Shown here: positions 16,297-24,070 of the stretch, piece by piece | How the letters are laid out: each line of letters begins with the position of its first letter | Numbering within the stretch: the stretch's first letter is position 1 | Assembly: GCF_000818195.1 (NCBI RefSeq) | Contig: NZ_JTHL01000001.1 | Span: 8,700,494-8,749,425 of the forward strand | Direction of reading: 5' to 3' | Source: Streptomyces sp. 150FB | GTDB lineage: Bacteria > Actinomycetota > Actinomycetes > Streptomycetales > Streptomycetaceae | DNA length: 48,932 bases | The notes under the pieces: model-generated | Seen by the model: the letters and a program-made list of their open reading frames with translations, nothing else | Database searches by the model: none | Told to the model about the DNA's origin: nothing | Program-made: the position numbers and the translations under genes

Positions 16297-19218
16297 ATGA
16301 TCCGCCGCCGAGACGTCCTGCGAGGATCGGTCGTACTGACCGCCTCCGTACTCGCCCCCGGGGCGGTGGTCGCCGCCGCGACCTCGGCGGAAGCCGTGGC
16401 GCCGGCGTCCGCCGCCGGCCCAGGGGGCCTCGGCTGGGGTGCGATCAGCCATGAGATGCGTCCCTGGACCCGCTGGTGGTGGCTCGGCAGCGCCGTCACC
16501 GAGCAGGGGCTGCGCAGCCACCTCCAGCGGTTCGCCGAGGCAGGGCTCGGCGGGGTGGAGATTCAGCCGATCTACGAATCCCAGGGCGACGAGGACGCGA
16601 TCCTCCCGTATCTGAGCGCCGGATGGCTCGACGCGCTCGACGCCACCACACGACACGCGGGCGACCTCGGACTCGGCGTCGATCTGACGACCGGCTCCGG
16701 CTGGACCTTCGGCGGCCCCTGGATCACCCCGGAGATCAGCGCCGGGCGCGCCCTGACCGAGCAGTGGGACCTCGCCGGGGGCGGACGGCTCGACGTACCC
16801 GTACGCACGGTCCAGCCGCCCCATCCCGGACTCGTCGACGAGGAGAAGCTGTCCCGCCCGGACCTGCGCCCGCCGATGCAGCCGCTGCCCGAGCCGCCGC
16901 TGGCCGCGCTGGTCGCCCGGGAGACCGGCAGCGGCGAGACGGTCGACCTCACCGGGCGGGTGGGCGCCGACGGGACCCTGGACTGGACGGCGCCGGCCGG
17001 CCAGTGGCGGCTTACGGGCGTCTTCAGCGGTCTGGTGCTCAAGCGGGTCGAGCGGGCGGGCCCCGGCGGCAAGGGGCTGATGGTCGACTACTTCGACGCG
17101 GACTCCGTACAGCACCACCTCGACCACTTCGGCAGCGCGGTCGGTGAAGGCCCCCGGGGGATACGTTCGCTGTTCCACGACTCGTTCGAACTCGAACGGA
17201 CCGACTGGACGCACGCCGCCGTCGCCGAGTTCGCGCGGATGCGCGGCTACGACCTCGTACCCCACCTGCCGGAGGTCTTCGACGGCGCGGGTACGGCAGA
17301 GGTGCGCGGGCGGGTGCTGTCCGATGTGCGGGAGACGTTCTCCGACCTGTTCCTGGAGCGGTTCGCCCAGCCGTTCACCGACTGGAGCGCGGAGCGGGGA
17401 TGGCTCGTCCGCAACCAGGCCCACGGGTCACCGGCGAACCTGCTCGACATCTACGGGGCCGCCGACATCCCCGAGACCGAGTACCTCGGCGGCGAGGTCA
17501 TCCCGATCCCCGGACTCCGGGAGGGCGCCGGGCCCGCCGAACCGCCGAAGTCGCTGGTGTGGCGGCTCGCCTCGTCACCGGCGCACCACCAGGGCAAGCC
17601 GCTCGTCGGCGCCGAGACCCTGACCTGGCGCGACGAGCACTACCACGTGTCGCTGTCGCAGGCGAAGCCCACGGTGGACGTGCTGTTCGCCGCGGGCATC
17701 AACCACCTCGTGTTCCACGGATCGGCCTACCAGCCGGACAACGCGCCCTGGCCGGGATACTCCTTCTACGCGGGCACAGAGCTGAAGCACACCAATCCGC
17801 TCTGGCACGACCTGCCCGAACTCACCGGATACATCACCCGCTGCCAGTCGGTGCTCCAGAGCGGCACGCACGGCAACGACGTGCTGGTCTACTGGCCGCA
17901 GCACGACCTGTGGGCACAGCCCGACGGCGGTCTCGGGGACAGCGCCGAGGACATCGAGCTGACACCGGACTACAAGTGGCAGGGCCTGCCCTGGATGTAC
18001 GAGCACCCGTCAGGCGCGGGTGACGTCGCCACCGGACTGGAGGAGCGGGGCTGGCAGTTCGACTGGGTGTCGGACCGGCAGCTCGCCGGATTCCGCGGCA
18101 GCGCCTCCGGCGTGACGAACAGCCACGGCCGCTACGCGGTCGTCGTGGTCCCGGGCGCGCGGCTCATGCCCCTCGACACCGTCCAGAAACTGCACGACCT
18201 GGCGGCGGCGGGCGCGACGGTCGTCTTCGTCGGTGACGTGCCCGCCGATGTGCCCGGTCTCGCCGACCTCGACCGGCGCAGGTCCCGGCTGTCGGCGCTG
18301 CTCGACGCGTTCCGGGCGCACCCGGTGGCCGGCCACGCGGGCGTCCACCGGGTGGGCGCCGGACGGGTGGTGGTGAGCGCGAGCGCGGACGGTCCCGACG
18401 GTGCGCTGGCCGACGCCTCGGCCGTACGCGAGCCGATCGCCGACTCCGGGCTGCGGGTGCTGCGGCGGCGCCACGACGGCGGACTGCACTACTTCCTCGC
18501 CAACGTCACCGCGAAGCGGATCGACGGCTGGTGGAGCCTCGGCTCGGCCCCGGCCTCGGTCGGCGTCCTCGACCCGCTGCGGGACGTACAGGGCCTCGCC
18601 GAGACCCGTACCCGGCACGGCGCCGTCCAGGTGCGGCTGCGCCTCGACCCCGGCGAGTCGCTGATCCTGCGGACCTTCGACCGCGAACGGCCGCACGCCC
18701 CCGCGTACCCCGCGCACGTCCCCACCGGCAGGGAACAGACCCTCAACGGGCCCTGGACGCTGGCCTTTCTCGACGGCGGCCCCGAACTGCCCCCGTCGCG
18801 CCGGCTGACCTCTCTCGCCTCGTGGACCGACCTGGGCGAGCGGGAAGCGGCCTTCTCGGGCACGGCCCGTTACACGCTGAAGTTCACGGCGCCCAAGGAC
18901 GCCGGGCACGGGGCGAGTTGGGTGCTCGACCTCGGTGACGTACGGGAGAGCGCCCGGGTCCGGCTCAACGGCCGTGCGGTGGGGACCGTTTGGGCCCTGC
19001 CCTTCCGTATCCCGCTGGGGAACGCGCTGCGGGACGGGGAGAACGTGCTCGAACTGGAGGTGACGAACCTCGCGGCGAACCGGGTGCGCGACCTCGCCCT
19101 GAAGGGGCAGTACGACCCCAACTTCTACATGAGCTGGCGCACGACCCCTCCCGAGAAGTGGGATCCCATGCCCTCGGGGCTGCTCGGTCCGGTACGTCTG
19201 GTCGAGGTGGCCAACTGA
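16297..19218 (+). CDS. secreted glycoside hydrolase, GH106-like (alpha-L-rhamnosidase type)
   Basis: A 973-residue exported enzyme. The N-terminus is a Tat-type signal (RRRDVLRGSVVLTASVLAPGAVVAAA). The catalytic part begins WTRWWWLGSAVTEQGLRSHLQRFAEAGLGGVEIQPIYE and continues with DYFDADSVQHHLDHF, LFHDSFELERTDWTH, NQAHGSPANLLDIYGAADIPETE and VDVLFAAGINHLVFHGSAYQ, the pattern of GH106-like proteins. The C-terminal 130 residues form a galactose-binding-like beta-sandwich (LDLGDVRESARVRLNGRAVGTVW). It probably removes terminal rhamnose or a similar sugar from plant or microbial glycans. GAGGAG upstream supports the ATG at 16297. A LacI-type operator lies upstream and a strong terminator downstream. 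Confidence 0.83.
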   Translation: MIRRRDVLRGSVVLTASVLAPGAVVAAATSAEAVAPASAAGPGGLGWGAISHEMRPWTRWWWLGSAVTEQGLRSHLQRFAEAGLGGVEIQPIYESQGDEDAILPYLSAGWLDALDATTRHAGDLGLGVDLTTGSGWTFGGPWITPEISAGRALTEQWDLAGGGRLDVPVRTVQPPHPGLVDEEKLSRPDLRPPMQPLPEPPLAALVARETGSGETVDLTGRVGADGTLDWTAPAGQWRLTGVFSGLVLKRVERAGPGGKGLMVDYFDADSVQHHLDHFGSAVGEGPRGIRSLFHDSFELERTDWTHAAVAEFARMRGYDLVPHLPEVFDGAGTAEVRGRVLSDVRETFSDLFLERFAQPFTDWSAERGWLVRNQAHGSPANLLDIYGAADIPETEYLGGEVIPIPGLREGAGPAEPPKSLVWRLASSPAHHQGKPLVGAETLTWRDEHYHVSLSQAKPTVDVLFAAGINHLVFHGSAYQPDNAPWPGYSFYAGTELKHTNPLWHDLPELTGYITRCQSVLQSGTHGNDVLVYWPQHDLWAQPDGGLGDSAEDIELTPDYKWQGLPWMYEHPSGAGDVATGLEERGWQFDWVSDRQLAGFRGSASGVTNSHGRYAVVVVPGARLMPLDTVQKLHDLAAAGATVVFVGDVPADVPGLADLDRRRSRLSALLDAFRAHPVAGHAGVHRVGAGRVVVSASADGPDGALADASAVREPIADSGLRVLRRRHDGGLHYFLANVTAKRIDGWWSLGSAPASVGVLDPLRDVQGLAETRTRHGAVQVRLRLDPGESLILRTFDRERPHAPAYPAHVPTGREQTLNGPWTLAFLDGGPELPPSRRLTSLASWTDLGEREAAFSGTARYTLKFTAPKDAGHGASWVLDLGDVRESARVRLNGRAVGTVWALPFRIPLGNALRDGENVLELEVTNLAANRVRDLALKGQYDPNFYMSWRTTPPEKWDPMPSGLLGPVRLVEVAN

Positions 19219-19244
19219 CCTGACCGGCCGGCGTGTGAAGCCGG

Positions 19245-19277
19245 ACACCCCCGTATCCACAGCGGAGACGGGGGTGT
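19245..19277. terminator. strong hairpin terminator after the glycosidase gene
   Basis: ACACCCCCGT pairs perfectly with ACGGGGGTGT across a 13-base loop, 27 bp after the stop codon and between convergent genes, so it may act in both directions. Confidence 0.75.
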
Positions 19278-19363
19278 TCGGCGAGTACAGCCGGGATGAG
19301 ATCCCGAGCCTGGCCGGCCCAGGAGCCGGTTCCCAGGAGCCGGCTCAGGGCCCAACAGCCGGT

Positions 19364-19828
19364 TCAGGCCCAGCCGTAACGCTCCTTGAGGCGGTTCACG
19401 ACCAGGTTGAAACGCCCCCGGTCGAGCGCGCACGCCTCGCGCCGCATGCCCTCCTCGTGGAGCCTCATCACCCGGTCGATGGCCACCCACGAGTCGCGGC
19501 CCGCGCGGTCCCAGGGCCCGACGCCGATCGGCACCCAGTCGCGGTCCTGGTTGTGCTCCTTGCTGGAGAGCTGGACGGCGAGCAGCGTGCCGGCGGGCTC
19601 ACGGGCGACCACGAGGACCGGGCGGTCCTTGCCACGCCCGTCGTTCTCCTCATAGGGCACCCACGTCCAGACGATCTCGCCGGGGTCGGGATCGCCGTCG
19701 TGGGCGGGTGCGTACGACGTGTGGACCTTGCCCACTTCGCGGGGCTCGGCCTCGGTGGTGGCGGTGGGGCCGTTGCGTCCGGGGAAGTCTTCGCCGGCGT
19801 GGTCAGGGGCTATGGGTGAGTGGGTCAT
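19364..19828 (-). CDS. PemK/MazF-like protein
   Basis: 154 residues. The first 45 are disordered and acidic (PDHAGEDFPGRNGPTATTEAEPRE). The rest is PemK/MazF-like: PGEIVWTWVPYEENDGRGKDRPVLVVARE, LLAVQLSSKE, WVPIGVGPWDRAGRDSWVAIDRVMRLHEEGMRREACALDRGRFNLVVNRLKERYGW. MazF toxins cleave RNA; many Streptomyces homologues like this one stand alone and have no known toxicity. No antitoxin gene adjoins it. The start is the ATG at 19828. Confidence 0.75.
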   Translation of the reverse strand: MTHSPIAPDHAGEDFPGRNGPTATTEAEPREVGKVHTSYAPAHDGDPDPGEIVWTWVPYEENDGRGKDRPVLVVAREPAGTLLAVQLSSKEHNQDRDWVPIGVGPWDRAGRDSWVAIDRVMRLHEEGMRREACALDRGRFNLVVNRLKERYGWA

Positions 19829-19969
19829 CCGCAAGACGTTAGAACGTCCGTCGGAAGGCCCGTGGGGCGGGTCTCCCGACATGCCGTCAGGCCGTTTTCC
19901 CGGGCAGCCGGAGTACGCGGGGAGCGGGGCGGCGTGCGCGCCGGGCGCGGGATGGTTAGCGTCACCCGT

Positions 19970-20242
19970 ATGACTAGTGTTCCGCAGAGTTTTGAGATCC
20001 TTCTTGTGGCCGAGTTCGCCGAGGGCCGCGACGCAGGACCGCCCCCGCCGGCGAACGCGCTGCGCTCGGCCGTTGTCGAGTTCACCGGCAAGCTCGGCGC
20101 CTCCGGTTACCCCCGCTACGCGGGCAACGGCATGGAGGCGGACATCGACCCCGAGACGCGCACGGTGGAGGCGGTGCTGATCGACGGGGACGAGCTGGAC
20201 TACGGCCTGTCCGTACGGGTCGTGGAGCCACAGGCCGGCTGA
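19970..20242 (+). CDS. small conserved hypothetical protein
   Basis: 90 residues, cytoplasmic, acidic, no recognised catalytic motif: FEILLVAEFAEGRDAGPPPPANALRSAVVEFTGKL then YPRYAGNGMEADIDPETRTVEAVLIDGDELDYGLSVRVVE. It is divergent from the PemK/MazF-like gene. A -10-like TAGCGT seven bases before the ATG at 19970, with no Shine-Dalgarno sequence, suggests a leaderless mRNA. A terminator hairpin follows 24 bp after the stop, so the gene is monocistronic. Confidence 0.7.
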   Translation: MTSVPQSFEILLVAEFAEGRDAGPPPPANALRSAVVEFTGKLGASGYPRYAGNGMEADIDPETRTVEAVLIDGDELDYGLSVRVVEPQAG

Positions 20243-20265
20243 CCCCGGCAGGAAGCGGGGCGGGG

Positions 20266-20290
20266 CGGTACGGCGGCGATCGCCGTACCG
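20266..20290. terminator. hairpin terminator
   Basis: A perfect 10-bp stem, CGGTACGGCG / CGCCGTACCG, with a 5-base loop, 24 bp after the small conserved gene. Confidence 0.7.
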
Positions 20291-20450
20291 TCCAGGACCG
20301 TTGACACCGGACGGCGCCGGGCAGAGACTCGGGGCCGCCCGGCTGTGGGTCGCGGCGGCCGCAGGCCGTACGTACGAACTCTCCGATACCGCACGGGACA
20401 TGGTCCAGGCCGGGCGCCAACTCGCCAGCGCCGAACGACCGGAGAACCCG

Positions 20451-21887
20451 TTGTCCCTGATCGATCCGAAGACATGGCAGCCCGGGGGGCTCTCCGGGGG
20501 CGGGTACGAGGTCGTGGAGCCCGCCACCGGCGACCGGCTCGGCACCGTCACACTCGCCTCGCCCGACGACGTCGAGGCCGCCGCTGAGGCGGCCGACGCG
20601 GCGTGGCGGGACTGGTCGCGCGCCCCGCACTTCGTACGCGCCGCTGTCCTGCGCCGCGCCGGCGACCTGTTCGCCGCGCACGCGGACGAGCTGCGGGAAT
20701 GGCTGGTACGCGAGTCGGGATCGATACCCGGCAAGGCCGACTTCGAACTCCATGTGGCGGCCCAGGAGTGCTACGAGGCCGCCGCCCTCGCCTCCCGCCC
20801 CACCGGACAGACGCTGCCCACCGAGGAGCAGCGGCTCTCGTACACGCGGCGCGTCCCGGTCGGTGTCGTCGGGGTCGTCGCGCCGTTCAACGCGCCGCTG
20901 ATCCTCTCCATCAGGTCCGTCGCCCCGGCGCTGGCCCTCGGCAACGCCGTCCTCCTCAAGCCCGATCCGCGTACGGCGGTCTGCGGCGGCCTCGCGCTCG
21001 CGGCGCTCTTCGCGGAAGCGGGCCTGCCCGAGCGGCTGCTGCACGTACTGCCCGGGGGCGCGGAGACCGGACAGGCGCTCGTCGCCGACGCCCGGGTGCC
21101 GGTGATCTCCTTCACCGGCTCGACGGCGGCGGGGCGCGCGGTCGGCGAGGCGGCAGGCCGGGCCCTCAAGCGGGCCCATCTGGAACTGGGCGGCAACTCC
21201 GCGCTGATCGTCCTGGCGGACGCCGACATCGAGGGCGCCGTCGCACAGGCCTCATGGGGATCGTTCTTCCACCAGGGCCAGATCTGCATGGCCACCGGAC
21301 GCCATCTCGTGCATGCCTCGCTCTTCGAGGAGTACGTCGAACGGCTCGCGGCCAAGGCGGAGGCGATGGCCGTCGGCGACCCGTTCAGGGAGCAGGTCCA
21401 CCTCGGACCCCTCATCGACTCCGGCCAGCTCTCCAAGGTGCACGCACTGGTGGAGGCGAGCACGGCACAGGGCGCGGTGATCGCCGCCGGCGGCACGTAC
21501 AGCGACCTCTTCTACCGTCCCACCGTGCTCACGGGCGTCGACGACGACACACCCGCCTACGCGCAGGAGGTCTTCGGCCCTGTCGCGCCCGTCCGGTCGT
21601 TCGACACGCTCGACGAGGCCGCCGCTCTCGCGTCCCACGGCCCGTACGGGCTCTCCCTGGGCATCGTCACCAGGGACACGGCCCTCGGGCTCGAACTCGC
21701 CGACCGTATCCCCACCGGTGTCGCCCACATCAACGACCAGACGGTCAACGACGAGGCTGTTGCCCCCTTCGGCGGCATCGCCGCCTCGGGAACCGGAGCG
21801 CGGTTCGGCGGCGACGCCAACCTGGAGGCGTTCACGGAGCTGCGGTGGACGACCGTACGGCGCGAACCCGCGGGCCACGCCTTCTGA
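20451..21887 (+). CDS. aldehyde dehydrogenase, benzaldehyde/vanillin type
   Basis: A 478-residue NAD(P)-dependent aldehyde dehydrogenase resembling benzaldehyde and vanillin dehydrogenases: VVGVVAPFNAPLILSIRSVAPALALGNAVLLKPD, ISFTGSTAAGR, catalytic Glu in HLELGGNSA, catalytic Cys in GQICMATGR (about residue 279), EVFGPVAPVRSFD. It oxidises an aldehyde to the acid in the cytoplasm. Family members usually begin near the SLIDPKTW segment, so the TTG at 20451 (GGAGA upstream) is chosen; the frame is open back to 20301. It is convergent with the thioredoxin gene. The actual aldehyde is not deducible. Confidence 0.85.
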   Translation: MSLIDPKTWQPGGLSGGGYEVVEPATGDRLGTVTLASPDDVEAAAEAADAAWRDWSRAPHFVRAAVLRRAGDLFAAHADELREWLVRESGSIPGKADFELHVAAQECYEAAALASRPTGQTLPTEEQRLSYTRRVPVGVVGVVAPFNAPLILSIRSVAPALALGNAVLLKPDPRTAVCGGLALAALFAEAGLPERLLHVLPGGAETGQALVADARVPVISFTGSTAAGRAVGEAAGRALKRAHLELGGNSALIVLADADIEGAVAQASWGSFFHQGQICMATGRHLVHASLFEEYVERLAAKAEAMAVGDPFREQVHLGPLIDSGQLSKVHALVEASTAQGAVIAAGGTYSDLFYRPTVLTGVDDDTPAYAQEVFGPVAPVRSFDTLDEAAALASHGPYGLSLGIVTRDTALGLELADRIPTGVAHINDQTVNDEAVAPFGGIAASGTGARFGGDANLEAFTELRWTTVRREPAGHAF

Positions 21888-21928
21888 GCCGTCCCTACCC
21901 GCACAGCGGGATCCGCCGGGGCGGGCGC

Positions 21929-22318
21929 TCAGGCCTCGGCGGCACCCGAGGCGTTGTTGGCGTCCGCCTCGGCGACCGACTTCCGTACCTCGTCCATGTC
22001 CAGCGCGCGCGCCTGGCCGATCACGTCCTCCAGGGCGGTCTCCGGCAGCGCACCCGGCTGGGAGAAAACAGCGACATTGTCGCGGACGATCATCAGCGTC
22101 GGGATCGACCGGATCTCGAAGGCGGCGGCCAGCTCCTGCTGCGCCTCCGTGTCGACCTTGGCGAAGACCAGGTCGTCGTGGCGCTCCGAAGCCGCGTCGT
22201 AGACCGGGGCGAACTGGCGGCACGGACCGCACCAGGAAGCCCAGAAGTCGATCAGAATGAAGTCGTTCTCCGACACCGTCTGGTCGAAGTTCTCCTTGGT
22301 GAGTTCCACAGTGGCCAT
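21929..22318 (-). CDS. thioredoxin
   Basis: 129 residues with the canonical active site WCGPC (in FWASWCGPCRQFAPVYD) and cis-Pro loop SIPTLMIV. An acidic Ala-rich C-terminal extension of about 20 residues goes beyond the usual 105-110 residue fold. It is a cytoplasmic protein-disulfide reductant, encoded divergently from a flavin-dependent disulfide-reductase family gene that might be a functional neighbour, although it is not a classical thioredoxin reductase. Confidence 0.9.
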   Translation of the reverse strand: MATVELTKENFDQTVSENDFILIDFWASWCGPCRQFAPVYDAASERHDDLVFAKVDTEAQQELAAAFEIRSIPTLMIVRDNVAVFSQPGALPETALEDVIGQARALDMDEVRKSVAEADANNASGAAEA

Positions 22319-22460
22319 TGCCTGCTACCTCTTCCTGCTCTCAGGTGGTGAAGCCGCCTGGCACAACGGCACACACCGCCGCCGTATTCCAGACCCGTAT
22401 CCCACGCCCATTCCCGAAGATCGTGTAGCCATGCGGCGTGACGCGGACAAGACTGTGACC

Positions 22461-23891
22461 ATGACGCAAGCGATGGAGTACGACGTTGTGGTGCTGGGTG
22501 CCGGACCGGTGGGGGAGAACGTCGCCGACCGGACCAGAGCGGCCGGTCTGAGCACCGCGGTGGTGGAGAGTGAGCTGGTCGGCGGTGAGTGCTCGTACTG
22601 GGCCTGCATGCCCAGCAAGGCGCTGCTGCGCCCGGTGATCGCACGCGCGGAGGCCCGCCGCGTTCCCGGGCTGCGGGCGGCGGTGCAGGGCCCGCTGGAC
22701 ACGGCGGCCGTTCTCGCCAACCGTGATTACTTCACCTCGCACTGGAAGGACGACGGCCAGGTCCAGTGGATCGAGGGTATCGGAGCCGACATCCACCGGG
22801 GCCGTGGCCGGCTCTCGGGGCCCAAGCAGGTCACCGTGACCGGCGCCGACGGCGAGGAAACCGTCCTCACCGCGCGCCACGCCGTCGCCGTGTGCACGGG
22901 CAGCCGGGCCGTCGTGCCCGACCTGCCGGGGCTGGCCGAAGCCAAGCCGTGGACGAGCCGCGAGGCGACCAGCTCCCAGGAGGTCCCCGGGCGGCTGCTG
23001 GTCGTCGGCGGGGGAGTGGTCGGCGTTGAGATGGCCACGGCCTGGCGCGCGCTGGGCTCGGAGGTCACCCTGCTGATCCGGGGCGGCGGCCTGCTGCCCA
23101 AGATGGAGCCCTTCGCCGGCGAACTCGTGGCGGACGCGCTGAGGGAGGCGGGCGCCACGATCCGTACGGGCGTCTCCGTCGCCTCGGTCGAGCGCCCGGG
23201 CGGTACGGGGCCGCTCACCGCCGTCCTGGAGGGCGGCGAGCGCCTGGAGGCGGACGAGATCCTCTTCGCCACCGGCCGCGCCCCGCGCACCGACGACCTC
23301 GGCATGGAGACGGTGGGCCTCAAGAACGGCGCCTGGCTGGAGGTGGACGACACCTGCCGCGTCCCGGACAGCGACTGGCTGTACGCGGTCGGGGACGTCA
23401 ACCACCGCGCCCTCCTCACCCACCAGGGCAAGTACCAGGCGAGGATGGCCGGAGCGGCGATCGCGGCCAGGGCCCAGGGCGTTCCGCTGCTGGAGACCGA
23501 CCGCTGGGGCGCCCACGTGGCGACCGCGGACCACGCGGCAGTCCCGCAGGTCGTCTTCACGGACCCCGAGGTCGCCTCGGTGGGCCTCACCCTCCACGAG
23601 GCCCAGGCGGCGGGCCACAACGTACGGGCGGTCGACTACGACCTCGCCGGTGTGGCGGGCTCGTCCCTGTACGCGGACGGCTACACCGGCCGCGCCCGCA
23701 TGATCGTCGACCTGGACAGCGAAACGCTGCGCGGGGTCACCTTCGTAGGATCGGGCGTCGGCGAGATGCTGCACTCGGCCACGATCGCGGTGGTGGGCGA
23801 GGTCCCGATCGACCGCCTGTGGCACGCGGTGCCCTCGTACCCGACGATCAGCGAGATCTGGCTGCGGCTGCTGGAGACGTACCGCGGCTGA
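22461..23891 (+). CDS. FAD/NAD(P)-dependent pyridine nucleotide-disulfide oxidoreductase
   Basis: A 476-residue class-I flavoprotein disulfide reductase: FAD motif VVVLGAGPVGENVADR, redox pair CSYWAC in GGECSYWACMPSKALLRP, NAD(P) motif LLVVGGGVVGVEMATAW, second FAD motif LYAVGDVNHRALLTHQGKYQA, and a dimerisation domain. The C-terminus reads HAVPSYPTISE where glutathione or lipoamide reductases have HxHPTxSE, so the usual catalytic His is replaced by Tyr; the disulfide substrate may be atypical. The ATG at 22461 just before EYDVVVLG is preferred; an in-frame ATG at 22431 is possible. Confidence 0.85.
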   Translation: MTQAMEYDVVVLGAGPVGENVADRTRAAGLSTAVVESELVGGECSYWACMPSKALLRPVIARAEARRVPGLRAAVQGPLDTAAVLANRDYFTSHWKDDGQVQWIEGIGADIHRGRGRLSGPKQVTVTGADGEETVLTARHAVAVCTGSRAVVPDLPGLAEAKPWTSREATSSQEVPGRLLVVGGGVVGVEMATAWRALGSEVTLLIRGGGLLPKMEPFAGELVADALREAGATIRTGVSVASVERPGGTGPLTAVLEGGERLEADEILFATGRAPRTDDLGMETVGLKNGAWLEVDDTCRVPDSDWLYAVGDVNHRALLTHQGKYQARMAGAAIAARAQGVPLLETDRWGAHVATADHAAVPQVVFTDPEVASVGLTLHEAQAAGHNVRAVDYDLAGVAGSSLYADGYTGRARMIVDLDSETLRGVTFVGSGVGEMLHSATIAVVGEVPIDRLWHAVPSYPTISEIWLRLLETYRG

Positions 23892-24070
23892 GGACTCCTG
23901 AACGTCTCTCTGATGCGGTGCGGGGGTCTCAACCGACCTGTTTTTCCGGGGTGTTCGCGCTGTCCCGGGAACCGTCGGTCCTGGAAGGGTTCCAGGACCG
24001 GATGGGCAGAACACGTTCCGTTCCCACCACGCACGGACTAGTTTGAGCTTCACACTGGGGGTGGGGCGGC

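Noticed and set aside
19364..19828. Complete toxin-antitoxin module
   Set aside because: The PemK/MazF-like gene has no small antitoxin gene on either side; the neighbouring 90-residue gene is divergent and has no DNA-binding motif.
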